Source: Nocardia colli
GTDB taxonomy: Bacteria; Actinomycetota; Actinomycetes; Mycobacteriales; Mycobacteriaceae
Assembly (NCBI RefSeq): GCF_008704205.1
Contig: NZ_VXLC01000031.1
Span: 37,981-101,980, forward strand
Reading direction: 5' to 3'
Length of the DNA: 64,000 nucleotides
Position 1 is the first letter of the stretch, and every line of letters begins with the position of its first letter. Under the pieces are notes generated by a model. It ran no database searches, was not told the origin of the DNA, and saw nothing but the letters and a program-made list of their open reading frames with translations. Made by a program: the position numbers and the translations under genes. This document shows positions 42,561-52,452 of the stretch, in pieces.

Positions 42561-44315
42561 TTGTCAGCGGCCGAAGACGCGTTTTATACGGGTGTGCAAA
42601 GTCTGGGGCTGTTGCCGGGCGGTGTGCGAAAAGAGCACGCGGCCGCGGCATTCAGAGCAGCAACCGACTTCGATCCGGACATGTGCGACGCCTGGCTCGG
42701 CCGGGCCATGGCCGGTGAGGTGACCGCAGAAGTTATTTATGGTGCCTATCGTTCGGTCCATAATCTGTATCGCGATCAGCAACGTGCGGGGCTGGTCGGC
42801 GGCGCTGTGTGGTGTCAGGTCGAGGTGGGCATCTACGGATTGCGGATGACCATGGCAAATCGTGACCAGATCGCCATCGCCCAAGCCTGCTCGTATGCCG
42901 AGGGCGGCGAATGGCAGGAGGCCGCCGATATTCTCGGCGAAATACCGGGCGACGAACTGGCGGGGTTCGTCCGTATGTCGCTGTGGTTCCGGACCGAACG
43001 CTGGCCGGATGTCATCGACGCGCGCAATCGCTCGCCGGTGCTCGAAGACAACGTGCTCGACATCGCCGCGGAATTGATGATGGCGCAGTCGCTGGCCAGC
43101 GTCGGCCGATTCGGTGAGGCGATGCCACGTACCCGCCGGATCGTGGAAGACAGTGCGTCCGGGAGCCTTTCCTACCTCTGGGCGGACGCGCATTTCCTGC
43201 TCGGAATGCTGCTGCGGCAGAACGGCGACCACGACGCGGCCGACAAAGTCCTTGCCGGACTGCAAGGTTCGGGGTTGTGGCCGCAGCGTGCGGTGTGGCA
43301 GCGCGCCGTCGCGGACAAGACCTATCGACTCGAAACGACCACCGCCGCGGTAATCGCGTCGCGGGCCGACCCGTGGGATCCCAAATCCGGCGACGATCCG
43401 GTCGAGGTAGCCGCCTCGACCGCACGCGCCGAACGCGAATCGCTGCTGGCGGAGGCCTCGGAACTCTTGCAGGCGCAGATCGGCATGGATTCGGTCAAGG
43501 ACCAGGTCAACCGGCTGAAGTCGGGTGTGCTGATGGATCAGGTCCGGGCCAAACGCGGCCTCGCCGTCGACTTCCGTTCCCAGCACCTGATCTTTTCCGG
43601 GCCGCCCGGCACCGGCAAGACGACCATCGCCCGGGTGATCGCGAAAATCTTCGCCGGCCTCGGCGTCGTGGAGAACGCCGACGTGGTCGAGGTGTCCAGG
43701 ACCGACCTGGTTGGCACCCATCTCGGACAGACGGCGCCCAAGACGAACGCGCTGATCGACTCCGCGGTGGGCGGCGTGCTGTTCATCGATGAGGCGTACA
43801 CGCTGATTCAGGAGGGCCTTTCGGGCGGTGACGCCTTCGGCAAGGAAGCCGTCGACACCCTGCTGGCCCGGATGGAGAACGATCGGGACAAGCTGGTCGT
43901 GATCATCGCGGGCTACGAGGACGAGATCGATCGGTTCCTGGCGTCCAACGACGGACTCCGCTCCCGGTTCACCAAGCGGATCCGGTTCCCGAGCTACGCC
44001 GCCGACGAACTCGTGCTGATCGCCGAACACATTGCCCGCAAGAAGGATTCGATCCTGTCCGAGCAGGCGCGCGAGATCTTGCAGGAGCGCTGCGCCGAAC
44101 TGTCCACGCAGAGCAGGGACGGCAGGCGCCGGATCGACCTGGTCGGCAACGGGCGGTTCGTGCGCAACGTGATCGAGGCCGCCGAAGCGGAGCGGGATTA
44201 CCGATTCACCAGAGACCACATCGATGTCGCCGCCATGTCCGACGAGGAACTGATGACGATCGATGCCTTCGACATCGCCGCCGCGCTGACCAGCCTGGCG
44301 CCGGCGGGCGGGTGA
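42561..44315 (+). CDS. eccA: EccA, cytosolic AAA+ ATPase of the ESX system
   Basis: 584 residues. N-terminal TPR-like helical domain (about 1-290), then a CbxX/CfqX-type AAA+ domain with Walker A GPPGTGKTTIARV near residue 347, Walker B VLFIDEAYTL near 405, and arginine-finger region LRSRFTKRIRF. EccA interacts with EspG-substrate complexes and is typical of ESX-1, -2, -3 and -5 but absent from ESX-4. TTG 42561 with GAAGGGA 8 nt upstream gives the expected N-terminus (SAAEDAFYTGV...); the promoter dyad lies upstream of it. Followed 4 nt later by eccB. Confidence 0.92.
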   Translation: MSAAEDAFYTGVQSLGLLPGGVRKEHAAAAFRAATDFDPDMCDAWLGRAMAGEVTAEVIYGAYRSVHNLYRDQQRAGLVGGAVWCQVEVGIYGLRMTMANRDQIAIAQACSYAEGGEWQEAADILGEIPGDELAGFVRMSLWFRTERWPDVIDARNRSPVLEDNVLDIAAELMMAQSLASVGRFGEAMPRTRRIVEDSASGSLSYLWADAHFLLGMLLRQNGDHDAADKVLAGLQGSGLWPQRAVWQRAVADKTYRLETTTAAVIASRADPWDPKSGDDPVEVAASTARAERESLLAEASELLQAQIGMDSVKDQVNRLKSGVLMDQVRAKRGLAVDFRSQHLIFSGPPGTGKTTIARVIAKIFAGLGVVENADVVEVSRTDLVGTHLGQTAPKTNALIDSAVGGVLFIDEAYTLIQEGLSGGDAFGKEAVDTLLARMENDRDKLVVIIAGYEDEIDRFLASNDGLRSRFTKRIRFPSYAADELVLIAEHIARKKDSILSEQAREILQERCAELSTQSRDGRRRIDLVGNGRFVRNVIEAAEAERDYRFTRDHIDVAAMSDEELMTIDAFDIAAALTSLAPAGG

Positions 44316-44319
44316 GCCG

Positions 44320-45876
44320 ATGCCGCGCTTCCGGGTGGTGACCAAACATCAGGTCTCGGGGTGGCGATTCCTGCTGCACCGCATCGAGCACGCGCTGGTG
44401 CGCCGCGACGCATCGATGATCGACGATCCGCAACGCGGCCGGTCGACCGCCTTGGCGATCGGCATCGCACTCGCCTGCGTGGTAATCGCCGGCGCCGCCG
44501 TGCTGTCGTTCTTCAAGCCGGACAAGAAGGTCGGCGACGCGAAAATCGTGGCGGAGAAGGAGACCGGTGCGTTGTTCGTCCGGGTCGGTGACCGCATGCA
44601 TCCGGCGCTCAATCTGACCTCGGCCCGGTTGATCATCGGCACGCCGGACAATCCGGTCGCTGTCTCGCGCGATGAACTGGCGAAGTTTCCGCGTGGCCCG
44701 TGGGTCGGCATCCCGGGAGCGCCGGGCGCCATCGCCGATTCGGGTGACCGGGATTCCTCGTGGGCGGTCTGCGATTCGGCGCGTACGGGAGCGAACGCTC
44801 CGGTCGACCCGTCGACCGGCCTGCCCGCGGCCGCCCGCTCCGCGGTGCGGACCACCGCGATCGGCGGCCCGCTGACCGTCGACGGCACTGCGGTGCGGGA
44901 ATTGGCGCTCGGCGAGGCCCGGTTGTTGCGCGGCGGCGGCGGTAGCTGGCTGGTTTACCGAGATCCCGTACAGGGAGTGGTACGGGCCGCGATCGATCTG
45001 TCCGATTCATCCGTGACCCTGGCCCTCGGCATCGACTCGGCCGCTCCGGTGTCCGCCGCCTCGCCGGGATTGCTCAGCGCGATCACCGAGGTCGCTCGGC
45101 TACAGGTTCCGGACGTCCCCGGCGCAGGCCAATCGATCACCCTCGCCTCCGGTCTCACCGTCGCCATCGGCTCGGTGCTGACGGTGCCCGCCGGCGATCA
45201 GAGCGTGACGTATTACCTGGTCTCGCAGACCGGTGTGGTCCGGGTCAGCCAGGTGCTCGCGTCGATGCTGCGCAATGCCGACTCGCACGGCGCCGTCTCA
45301 GCCAGAACGGTCGGCCCCGACGTGATCGCGGCCAACCTGCGCCCCGGGACCTGGCCCGGCGTCGCGACCTTTCCGAGCCAGCCGATTCGGCTCCTCGATC
45401 CGGCGGCCTTCGCGGTGACCTGCTATCACTGGTCGCGTCCCGGTGGCGCGGCGAGTGCGACCACATCGCTTCTGGTCGGCAGGCAATTGCCGCTGACCAC
45501 CGGCGAACAGGCGAGCGCGGTCGCGCTGGTCACCGCGCCGTCCTCGGGCGGCGAGATCGCCGACGCGGCCTACCTGCCGCGCACCACCGGAAGGTTTGTC
45601 CAGGTCACCGGCTCGGACCCGAATTCACCGCTGCGCGAATCGCTGTTCTGGATCTCCGACAGCGGCGTCCGGTACGGCATCGACATCGATCGCTCGGCCA
45701 ATTCCGGCATCGATCCGACCTTGTCCGCCTTGGCCTTACGCACACCGGTGCTCGCACCGTGGAGCGTCGTGTCCCTCTTCGCGACCGGCCCGACCCTGTC
45801 GCAGCGGGACGCGCGTATTCAGCACGACGGCATGCCGCCGAACGCGGTCGTCGCCGGATTGGCAGGAGCCCGATGA
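44320..45876 (+). CDS. eccB: EccB, ESX membrane component
   Basis: 518 residues. The N-terminal signature QVSGWRFLLHRIEHALVRRD is diagnostic. One transmembrane helix (about 43-64) and a large periplasmic beta-rich domain with two cysteines far apart (SWAVC, AVTCYH) follow. EccB links the ESX inner-membrane complex to the periplasm and is thought to have weak ATPase activity. Overlaps eccC by ATGA. Confidence 0.93.
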   Translation: MPRFRVVTKHQVSGWRFLLHRIEHALVRRDASMIDDPQRGRSTALAIGIALACVVIAGAAVLSFFKPDKKVGDAKIVAEKETGALFVRVGDRMHPALNLTSARLIIGTPDNPVAVSRDELAKFPRGPWVGIPGAPGAIADSGDRDSSWAVCDSARTGANAPVDPSTGLPAAARSAVRTTAIGGPLTVDGTAVRELALGEARLLRGGGGSWLVYRDPVQGVVRAAIDLSDSSVTLALGIDSAAPVSAASPGLLSAITEVARLQVPDVPGAGQSITLASGLTVAIGSVLTVPAGDQSVTYYLVSQTGVVRVSQVLASMLRNADSHGAVSARTVGPDVIAANLRPGTWPGVATFPSQPIRLLDPAAFAVTCYHWSRPGGAASATTSLLVGRQLPLTTGEQASAVALVTAPSSGGEIADAAYLPRTTGRFVQVTGSDPNSPLRESLFWISDSGVRYGIDIDRSANSGIDPTLSALALRTPVLAPWSVVSLFATGPTLSQRDARIQHDGMPPNAVVAGLAGAR

Positions 45877-48800
45877 CGAGTACCCGACGGTTCGTGCGAC
45901 CGGCCAGGGCGGTGCGCGGCCCGAAGGCGCCCGCGGTCACCGAGTTACGCCTGGAGCCACCTACCGAACTGCCCAAACCTGTGCCCATGTCGCGGCTGCG
46001 GATGATCATGCCGGTGGTCATGTTCGCGGCTATGGCCGGAATGATGGTGCTGATGTTCCGCGGCGGCGGCGGCATGTCGCCGATGTCGCTGTTCTTCCCG
46101 GTGATGATGGTCGTCTCGATGTTCGGCATGATGGGCGGCTCGGCATTGGGTGGCGGCGGTGCGGGCGGCGCGGCGGGCCTCAACGAGGAGCGCAAGGACT
46201 ATCTGCGCAGCATCACCGACAATCGCAAGACCGTGCATCAGGCGGAGACGGAACTGCACGCCTACTTGCGCTACGTCCATCCGGGGCCGCTCGAGATCGG
46301 CCGTTTGATCGGCGGCAAACGCATGTGGGAGGTGCAGGTCGGGAGCCCGCAGTTCCTTCGGGTCAGGGTCGGCCGTGGCCGGATCGCGAATCAGGTACGG
46401 GTGATCGTGCCCGAAGCGGCGCCCACCTCGGATCTGGACCCGGTCGGCGTGGTGGAACTGACGCGCTTCGCGAAGGCGTATTCGACCGTGGGCGGCATGC
46501 CGGTCGCGATCAACCTGCTCTCCGTGCCCGAGGTGGAGATCGACGGTACGGCAACGGCATTGGCGGATCTGGTCCGGGCGATGATCGCGGAGGTGGTCGT
46601 GCTGCACGGCCCGGATCAGGTCGCGGTCGCCGCGGTGTTGTCCGATCCCGATTCGCCGGAATGGTCCTGGCTCAAGTGGATTCCGCACACCCAGCACCCC
46701 ATCGACACCGATGCGATCGGCTCCAGCCGAATGGTCTATCGCACGGTCGCCGAGCTGCGGGCCAAGGTGCTCGCCGGGCTCAACCGCGGCCCCTTCTCGG
46801 CCAACAACGAGCCGACCCTGGACCGCACCCACTATCTGCTGATCGTCGATGTCGGCGGACCGGCCACCGACCGCGATATCTCCGGGATCGACGGTTGTAC
46901 CTGGCTGCGCCTCGGCGCCGCGGAGCAGAGTCTGCCCCGGGCGCTGCGCTTCACGCTGTCCGGTGACCGGTCGCTGAACGAGGTGACCGCGCGGGGCATC
47001 CGCCGGGTCGGCGTCGCGGACGCGATGTCCGCGTCCGCGGTCCGCGCGCTGGCCAGAAGCCTGTCGGCGTACCGCCTTTCGACGGTGGTCGAGGCGGTGG
47101 CCGCCGAGCAGGCGGGCGGCGGGTCCTCGTGGGAGGAGATGGTCGGCGTCGACCCCGGCGCGCTGCGCGTCGAACGACTGTGGCCGCGGCGCCGGGACAA
47201 CGATCGGACCAGGCTGAACATCCCGTTCGGCCACGATCCGACCGGTGGCGTCGTGCATCTCGACATCAAGGAATCCGCCGAGGAGGGCATGGGCCCGCAC
47301 GGCATGTGTATCGGCGCCACCGGCTCGGGTAAGTCGGAATTCCTGCGCACCCTTGTCCTTTCGGCGGTGGCCACGCACTCGCCCGACACGTTGAATCTGT
47401 TGCTCGTCGACTTCAAGGGCGGTGCGACGTTTCTCGGCTTCGATCGGCTGTCGCACGTGACCGCCGTGGTCACGAACATGGAGGAAGAGGCCGACCTGGT
47501 CACCCGCATGGAGGACGTGATCAACGGCGAAATGGCCCGGCGCCAACGGATTCTGCGGGACGCGGGAAATTTCGCCAGCGTGGCCGACTATGAACGAGCC
47601 AGGGAGCAGGGCGCCGACCTGCCACCGCTGCCGACCTTGCTGATCGTGCTCGACGAGTTCGCCGAGTTGCTCGAGCAGTATCCGAGTTTCGCGAAACTGT
47701 TCGTCGCCATCGGCCGCCTCGGGCGATCGTTGCGCATCCACCTGTTACTCGCCTCGCAGAAGGTGCCCGCGAACCGGATGGGCGAGCTCGAGGCGCACCT
47801 GTCATATCGAGTTGCCTTGCGCACCAACCAAACCAGCGATTCGCGCGATGCCATCGGCACCGCCGACGCGTACCATCTGCCGAAGAAGCCCGGGTCGGGT
47901 TATCTGCGCGTCGGCTCCGGCGACCTGCAACGATTCCAGGCCGCGTATGTCGGTGAGCCCTACATCGCGCCGGTGCAGGCCGCCTCGGTGACCGCGCAGC
48001 GGGTGCGCCGCGCGGGTGGCGCGTATCGCGCACCGCAACTGTTCACCGCGGCGCGCATCAACGATGTTCGTTCGGCGCCGGTCGTAGAGCCCGTGCCGAG
48101 CACGCCGCTGCCGGTGCCGGACGACGGCGAACAGCCGACCATCATGGAATGGGTATTGCAGCAGCTCGCCGGGCACGGCAGGCCTGCGCACAAGATGTGG
48201 CTGCCGCCGCTGAATGTGCCGGCGACGCTTGATCAGCTGAGCCAATCCGTGACGCCGGGAGCGCTGCGCATCCCGATGGCGGTCATCGACAAACCCCGGC
48301 AGCAACGCCAGGACGTCTGGTCGGTCGACCTGTCCGCGGCGGGCGGGCACGTGGCCATCGTCGGCGGCCCGCAATCCGGCAAATCAACTGCGCTGCAAAC
48401 ACTTATCCTGTCCGCCGCGCTCACCCACAGCACCGAGCAAGTGCAGTTCTATTGTCTGGACTTCGCCGGCGGCCTGTCCGCGTTGCGCGGGTTGCCGCAT
48501 GTCGGGTCCATCGCCGCGGCCCGTGAGGTGGACCGGGTTCGGCGCACGTTCGCGCTGATCACCAATCTGATCGCCAGCAGGCAGGCGCTGTTCGCCGAGC
48601 TCGGCATCGACGGCATGCGGGAGTTCCGCCGGCGACGCAACTCGGCCGCGGAATCGGCGGAACTCATCGCCCGGGGGGACGCGCATGGCGATGTTTTCCT
48701 CGTCGTAGACGGATGGGATATCGGCTTCGCGGTCAACGGACCGTACTTCGACGAGTATCTGCCGGTGATGGAGTCGATCGCGGTGCAGGGCCTGAACTAT

Positions 48801-49883
48801 GGCGTCCATCTGATCATCGGCAGCTCGCGCTGGGCGACGATTCGCCCGGCCGTGAAGGATCTGTTGCAGACGAAATTGGAGCTGCGCCTCGGCGACCTGA
48901 CCGACACGGTTTTCACCGGACATCGAGGGGTGGTGGGCGCAATACCACCCGATCGTCCGGGACGGTGCGTCTCAACCGAGGCCTTGCACATGCTGACGGC
49001 GTTGCCGCGCACCGACGGGGTCACCGATGCCGAGTCGGCCGGCGAGGGGCTCGCGGCCGCGATCGAGGAGATCAACCGGTCGCAGCCGGCCCACCCGGTG
49101 CCCGAGGTGAAACTGCTGCCCGCACACGTCTCCCTGGCCGAGATCCGGGCGGACTGGCCGGATCCGAGCAGCCTCGCCACGCGCCTCGTGGTGCCGTTCG
49201 GTGTCCGTGAATCCGACCTTCGTCCGGCCGCCATCGACTTCGGCGTTTCGACACATCTGATCGTGCTCGGCTCCTCGGGCTGTGGCAAGTCCACGGTGCT
49301 CTCGGCGCTGCTGGAGTCGATCCGGCTGCAATTCGACAAGGATCAGGCCCGGGTGCTGTTGATCGACTACCGGCGCAGGCACATCGACGCCATACCTGAT
49401 GATCAGTTGATCGGCTATCTCACCAGCGAGCGGGACGTGGCCGACGCGTTGCCCGCGTTCGCGATGAAGATGCGCGAGCGCCGGCCACCCGACGGCGTCA
49501 CCGCGCAGCAGCTCAGGCAGCGCTCGTGGTGGACCGGCCCGGAGATCTTCGTGGTCATCGACGATTACCACATGGTCGCCCAGCGCGGCATGCTCAATCC
49601 GCTGGACGCGCTGCGCGACGTCGTGGTCGACGGCCGGGATACCGGACTGCACGTCATCGTCGCGCGCAGTATCGCGCAGGCCGATACCGCCATGTACGAC
49701 AACGTGCTCGGCCAGATCAAGAATCTGAACTCGTCGGGTTTCATTATGGACGGTTCGAAGCTGGACGGCATGCTCGTCGGCGACGTGAAACCAGCGAAAC
49801 AGCCGACCGGGCGCGGGATTTTTGTCGAGCCATTGTATTCGCGCCGAGACCTGGTGCAATCGGCGTCGACGCTGCGTGACTAA
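45873..49883 (+). CDS. eccC: EccC, FtsK/SpoIIIE-type motor ATPase of the ESX system (single chain)
   Basis: 1336 residues. Two transmembrane helices near residues 45-85, then three ATPase domains with P-loops GATGSGKSEFLRTL (about 480), GGPQSGKSTALQTL (about 831) and GSSGCGKSTVLSALL (about 1133). Walker B of domain 1 is TLLIVLDEFAELL (about 589); the later domains have VFLVVDGWD and IFVVIDDYH. It recognises substrate C-termini and drives secretion. It is one polypeptide, as in ESX-2, -3 and -5, not split into Ca and Cb as in ESX-1. Start ATG 45873 overlaps eccB. Confidence 0.95.
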   Translation: MTSTRRFVRPARAVRGPKAPAVTELRLEPPTELPKPVPMSRLRMIMPVVMFAAMAGMMVLMFRGGGGMSPMSLFFPVMMVVSMFGMMGGSALGGGGAGGAAGLNEERKDYLRSITDNRKTVHQAETELHAYLRYVHPGPLEIGRLIGGKRMWEVQVGSPQFLRVRVGRGRIANQVRVIVPEAAPTSDLDPVGVVELTRFAKAYSTVGGMPVAINLLSVPEVEIDGTATALADLVRAMIAEVVVLHGPDQVAVAAVLSDPDSPEWSWLKWIPHTQHPIDTDAIGSSRMVYRTVAELRAKVLAGLNRGPFSANNEPTLDRTHYLLIVDVGGPATDRDISGIDGCTWLRLGAAEQSLPRALRFTLSGDRSLNEVTARGIRRVGVADAMSASAVRALARSLSAYRLSTVVEAVAAEQAGGGSSWEEMVGVDPGALRVERLWPRRRDNDRTRLNIPFGHDPTGGVVHLDIKESAEEGMGPHGMCIGATGSGKSEFLRTLVLSAVATHSPDTLNLLLVDFKGGATFLGFDRLSHVTAVVTNMEEEADLVTRMEDVINGEMARRQRILRDAGNFASVADYERAREQGADLPPLPTLLIVLDEFAELLEQYPSFAKLFVAIGRLGRSLRIHLLLASQKVPANRMGELEAHLSYRVALRTNQTSDSRDAIGTADAYHLPKKPGSGYLRVGSGDLQRFQAAYVGEPYIAPVQAASVTAQRVRRAGGAYRAPQLFTAARINDVRSAPVVEPVPSTPLPVPDDGEQPTIMEWVLQQLAGHGRPAHKMWLPPLNVPATLDQLSQSVTPGALRIPMAVIDKPRQQRQDVWSVDLSAAGGHVAIVGGPQSGKSTALQTLILSAALTHSTEQVQFYCLDFAGGLSALRGLPHVGSIAAAREVDRVRRTFALITNLIASRQALFAELGIDGMREFRRRRNSAAESAELIARGDAHGDVFLVVDGWDIGFAVNGPYFDEYLPVMESIAVQGLNYGVHLIIGSSRWATIRPAVKDLLQTKLELRLGDLTDTVFTGHRGVVGAIPPDRPGRCVSTEALHMLTALPRTDGVTDAESAGEGLAAAIEEINRSQPAHPVPEVKLLPAHVSLAEIRADWPDPSSLATRLVVPFGVRESDLRPAAIDFGVSTHLIVLGSSGCGKSTVLSALLESIRLQFDKDQARVLLIDYRRRHIDAIPDDQLIGYLTSERDVADALPAFAMKMRERRPPDGVTAQQLRQRSWWTGPEIFVVIDDYHMVAQRGMLNPLDALRDVVVDGRDTGLHVIVARSIAQADTAMYDNVLGQIKNLNSSGFIMDGSKLDGMLVGDVKPAKQPTGRGIFVEPLYSRRDLVQSASTLRD

Positions 49884-49904
49884 CCGGGGACGCCATTCAT
49901 AACC

Positions 49905-49931
49905 TTCCCATTAGTGGGAATAGTTAATCAG
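49905..49931 (+). promoter_or_regulatory. Dyad promoter of the PE/PPE/Esx unit
   Basis: TTCCCA-TTAG-TGGGAA, a perfect palindrome, followed by TAGTTAATCAGTCT in which the -10 is not obvious. It is 22 bp after eccC and about 74 bp before the PE ribosome site, so the substrates can be expressed apart from the machine. Confidence 0.65.
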
Positions 49932-50004
49932 TCTACCGCCATGGTCTGAGTTACGTTTCTTGCAGTATCTCGTTTCGAGTCTTAGTAGTTGCAAGGAGAC
50001 TTCC

Positions 50005-50322
50005 ATGGCCCTCGAAATCACGCCGGGTCAGCTCCCGGTCGTCGCCGCGCAGTTGCACGCGGGCCGAGCCGGGTTGGAGGCCGTCGTAGAACCCGCGCGG
50101 GGTGCTATGTCCCCCGGTGCTGCGGCGACCGATTCCATCAGCACCTGGGTCGCCGAGCAGATGTCGCAATACTCGCCGGCTTTCCTCGGCGTCATCAGCG
50201 ACTGGGGCGCACTGCATCGGGTCCTGGCAGACCAGCTCCCCGTGGTGGATGCCAATTATCAGAGCGCGGATCTGGCCGGCGGTAGCGAAATCGACCGTCA
50301 GGCCGCCAGTTTGCCTACGTAG
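50005..50322 (+). CDS. PE-family ESX substrate
   Basis: 105 residues, the length of a bare PE domain. AAGGAG lies 8 nt before ATG 50005. A helix-turn-helix with the end motif YQSAD (residues 85-89, YxxxD) is the ESX export signal. Followed 20 nt later by a PPE gene, the usual pair that folds as a heterodimer and is taken up by EspG. The typical N-terminal Pro-Glu dipeptide is not present, as often in non-mycobacterial members. Confidence 0.8.
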   Translation: MALEITPGQLPVVAAQLHAGRAGLEAVVEPARGAMSPGAAATDSISTWVAEQMSQYSPAFLGVISDWGALHRVLADQLPVVDANYQSADLAGGSEIDRQAASLPT

Positions 50323-50342
50323 GTAGCTCAGGAGTCGTTGCC

Positions 50343-51623
50343 ATGCTGTTGCCTTTTGTCGATTTCAACGCGCTGACGCCCGAGGAGAACTCTTTGCGAA
50401 TTCTGCCGACACAGGGATCCGGCCCACTACTTGCGGCCGCCATGGCGTATTCCGATGTCGCCGAAGCGTTGACGGCAGCGGGCGGCGCAGCCGATGGGTC
50501 CAAAGCCGCGATGATCGCGGCGTGGCCCAGTCCCTCGTCGGACACCGCACAACGGGCACTCGGTGATATAGCGGATTGGCCGAAGCAGCAATCGACGGTC
50601 GCGACCCGAGTAGCGAATGTGTCGGCGGATCTCGCCGTGGCCTATATGGAGGCATTGTCGGCGATGCCGCCGTATCCGGTGGTGGCCGGCAACCGGGTCG
50701 CCGCCGTGGGTTTGACCCTCACCAACGGGATGGGGCAGAACACCGCGGCGATCGCGGCGAACGAGGCCGCCTACTACCAGATGTGGGTCCAGGCCCAGGC
50801 GGTGATGTATAGGTATGCCGGAAGAGCGATTTCGGCGTTGTCCGCGTTACCGCCACAGACTCCGACACCACCGCCGATCGCCGGGGGTGCCGGTGATACG
50901 GCGACCGCCGGGACGATCTCGAGTGCGCTCGGTGGTCCTGGTGCGGGCGGTATGCCGTCCGGTGCGCCGTCGGCGCCGGGCGCCCCGGGCGGGGGCGGCG
51001 CTCCCATACCGGATCCGGGCGGATCCTCGGCGGACCCGTTCGGCTCGGGTGCGCCGGGCACGGACTTGCCGACGGAGATGTCGTCCACGGCAAACCCGGT
51101 CGATCAGTTGCCGGCCGACCCGATGGCGGCCAACGGCACTGAACTATCCGGCACGGCAGACGGTTACGGCTTTCAGGGCACGTCACCGACCTCACCGACG
51201 CTGGCGGGTTTGAACGGCGGCATGGGCAGCATGGTCACCCTCGGCATGTTCCGGGATGGCGCCGGCGGGATCGCCACGGCCGCCACCCGATTCCGGATAC
51301 CCGCCAACTGGGTGGCTGGGCCGGGGTCGGCGTTCGGTGCGACACCCAGCAGCGCGGCAACCGGCGCTCCGATAGGTCGAGGCGCGGCGCCCAAGGGCGC
51401 GAGCGCACCGGTCGAGCGAATGTTGCGGCGCCGCCGCGACGACAGTGACAAGCCGGCCAAGGTTTTCACGCCTGGAACGTCGTCGGAGGTGCCGACGCTG
51501 GCTCAGCCTCCGGCGATCGGCGTGATCGAGTACGACGGCACCGAACCCGACGACGCACCCGATTCCGGATGGATCGGGCACGGAGTCATCGAAGGCGACC
51601 CTGGCGATCCGGGGCTCGTCTGA
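50343..51623 (+). CDS. PPE-family ESX substrate
   Basis: 426 residues. VDFNALTPEENSLRIL and GSGPLLAAA reproduce the start of PPE proteins (LPPEINSARM, GSGPLLAAA). The NEAAYYQMWVQAQAVMYRYAGRA block is the highly conserved helix near residue 140-160. The PPE domain of about 175 residues is followed by a Gly/Pro-rich tail of 250 residues. It should pair with the PE protein upstream and be chaperoned by the EspG encoded at 52453. Confidence 0.88.
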   Translation: MLLPFVDFNALTPEENSLRILPTQGSGPLLAAAMAYSDVAEALTAAGGAADGSKAAMIAAWPSPSSDTAQRALGDIADWPKQQSTVATRVANVSADLAVAYMEALSAMPPYPVVAGNRVAAVGLTLTNGMGQNTAAIAANEAAYYQMWVQAQAVMYRYAGRAISALSALPPQTPTPPPIAGGAGDTATAGTISSALGGPGAGGMPSGAPSAPGAPGGGGAPIPDPGGSSADPFGSGAPGTDLPTEMSSTANPVDQLPADPMAANGTELSGTADGYGFQGTSPTSPTLAGLNGGMGSMVTLGMFRDGAGGIATAATRFRIPANWVAGPGSAFGATPSSAATGAPIGRGAAPKGASAPVERMLRRRRDDSDKPAKVFTPGTSSEVPTLAQPPAIGVIEYDGTEPDDAPDSGWIGHGVIEGDPGDPGLV

Positions 51624-51688
51624 TCACAGCGTCCCGGTGAACTGTCGCCGAGGCCGAAGATAAGTCCGACCCGCGAAAGGAACGCGAG

Positions 51689-52072
51689 ATGGCGAACATA
51701 ACGTTCACCGGAGACCCGCATGTAATGCAGGCATCCGCGAACAGCACTGCGGCTTGCCACGCCGAACTCGAAGGCCATTTGAGGGCACTGACCGGTGTCC
51801 AGGACGGGATGCAGGTGGCTCTCGTCAGTCCAGGTGCCGGTCAGGCCGTCAATACCGCACTGGGTAACGCGTATGTCGCGGGCAAGGCACTCAGCGGCTC
51901 GCTGCAAGAGATCATCGACACGCTGAGCCAATTCGGCGTCACCGTCGACGTCCAGGACACGGACGCGGCAAGCCGGGTCCACGCGGCCGCGGGCTCGGCC
52001 GGAATCCTGGGTGACACCGGAAGCGTCGCCCCCAGTGGGACGCCCGCAATTGATACCAGCTCGTGGGCTTAG
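51689..52072 (+). CDS. EsxB-like WXG100-superfamily protein
   Basis: 127 residues, AAGGAA before ATG 51689. Two-helix hairpin with the turn near ALVSPGAGQAV (no WxG), then a C-terminal extension of about 30 residues ending in SSWA. It is the first of a pair with the 96-residue gene downstream, in the position of esxB-esxA in ESX loci. The secretion motif YxxxD is not visible, so recognition by EccC may use the tail in another form. Confidence 0.65.
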   Translation: MANITFTGDPHVMQASANSTAACHAELEGHLRALTGVQDGMQVALVSPGAGQAVNTALGNAYVAGKALSGSLQEIIDTLSQFGVTVDVQDTDAASRVHAAAGSAGILGDTGSVAPSGTPAIDTSSWA

Positions 52073-52096
52073 CCCACACCAGAAAGGACCACGGTA

Positions 52097-52387
52097 ATGA
52101 AATACGATTTCAACACCATTGATTTGCACGTCGCGGAACTCCACTCCGTCGTGAACGGTATGCAGTCGGATGTCACAAACGTCAACGCCCTGAAACAAAA
52201 ACTGCTCACGGATCTTACCGGTGCGGGTGCCGCAGGTTATGAACAGATCATGGCGGCTCTGGACAACAAGTCGCAGATATACAATGACACGTTGAACAAG
52301 CTGCGACTTGCGATCGACGAAGCCGCGAAACATATGTCGCACACCGATAACGCCCAGCACGGAAAGTTCAACAGTATCAGGGTGTGA
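52097..52387 (+). CDS. EsxA-like WXG100 protein
   Basis: 96 residues, the length of ESAT-6-type proteins. AAAGGA lies before ATG 52097. Helix 1 (FNTIDLHVAELHSVVNGMQ), turn LTGAGAAGYEQ in place of WxGxAA, and helix 2 (NKSQIYNDTLNKLRLAID) fit the WXG100 hairpin. It should form a heterodimer with the gene before. The stop overlaps a GTG (52384) of the EspG frame. Confidence 0.75.
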   Translation: MKYDFNTIDLHVAELHSVVNGMQSDVTNVNALKQKLLTDLTGAGAAGYEQIMAALDNKSQIYNDTLNKLRLAIDEAAKHMSHTDNAQHGKFNSIRV

Positions 52388-52452
52388 CACGTGTATGCGG
52401 AATCCCGTGCGGGACAAGCGCATCGAACGACCACCTGTCGGGCGACGGCGCG

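Noticed and set aside
45945..47741. 598-codon minus-strand open frame
   Set aside because: Shadow of eccC; no recognisable domain.
5092..49931. TGGGAA read as the -35 of an ECF sigma factor
   Set aside because: No constant -10 (such as CGTC or GTT) occurs 16-18 bp downstream, and the inverted left half would be unexplained; a dimeric regulator fits better.
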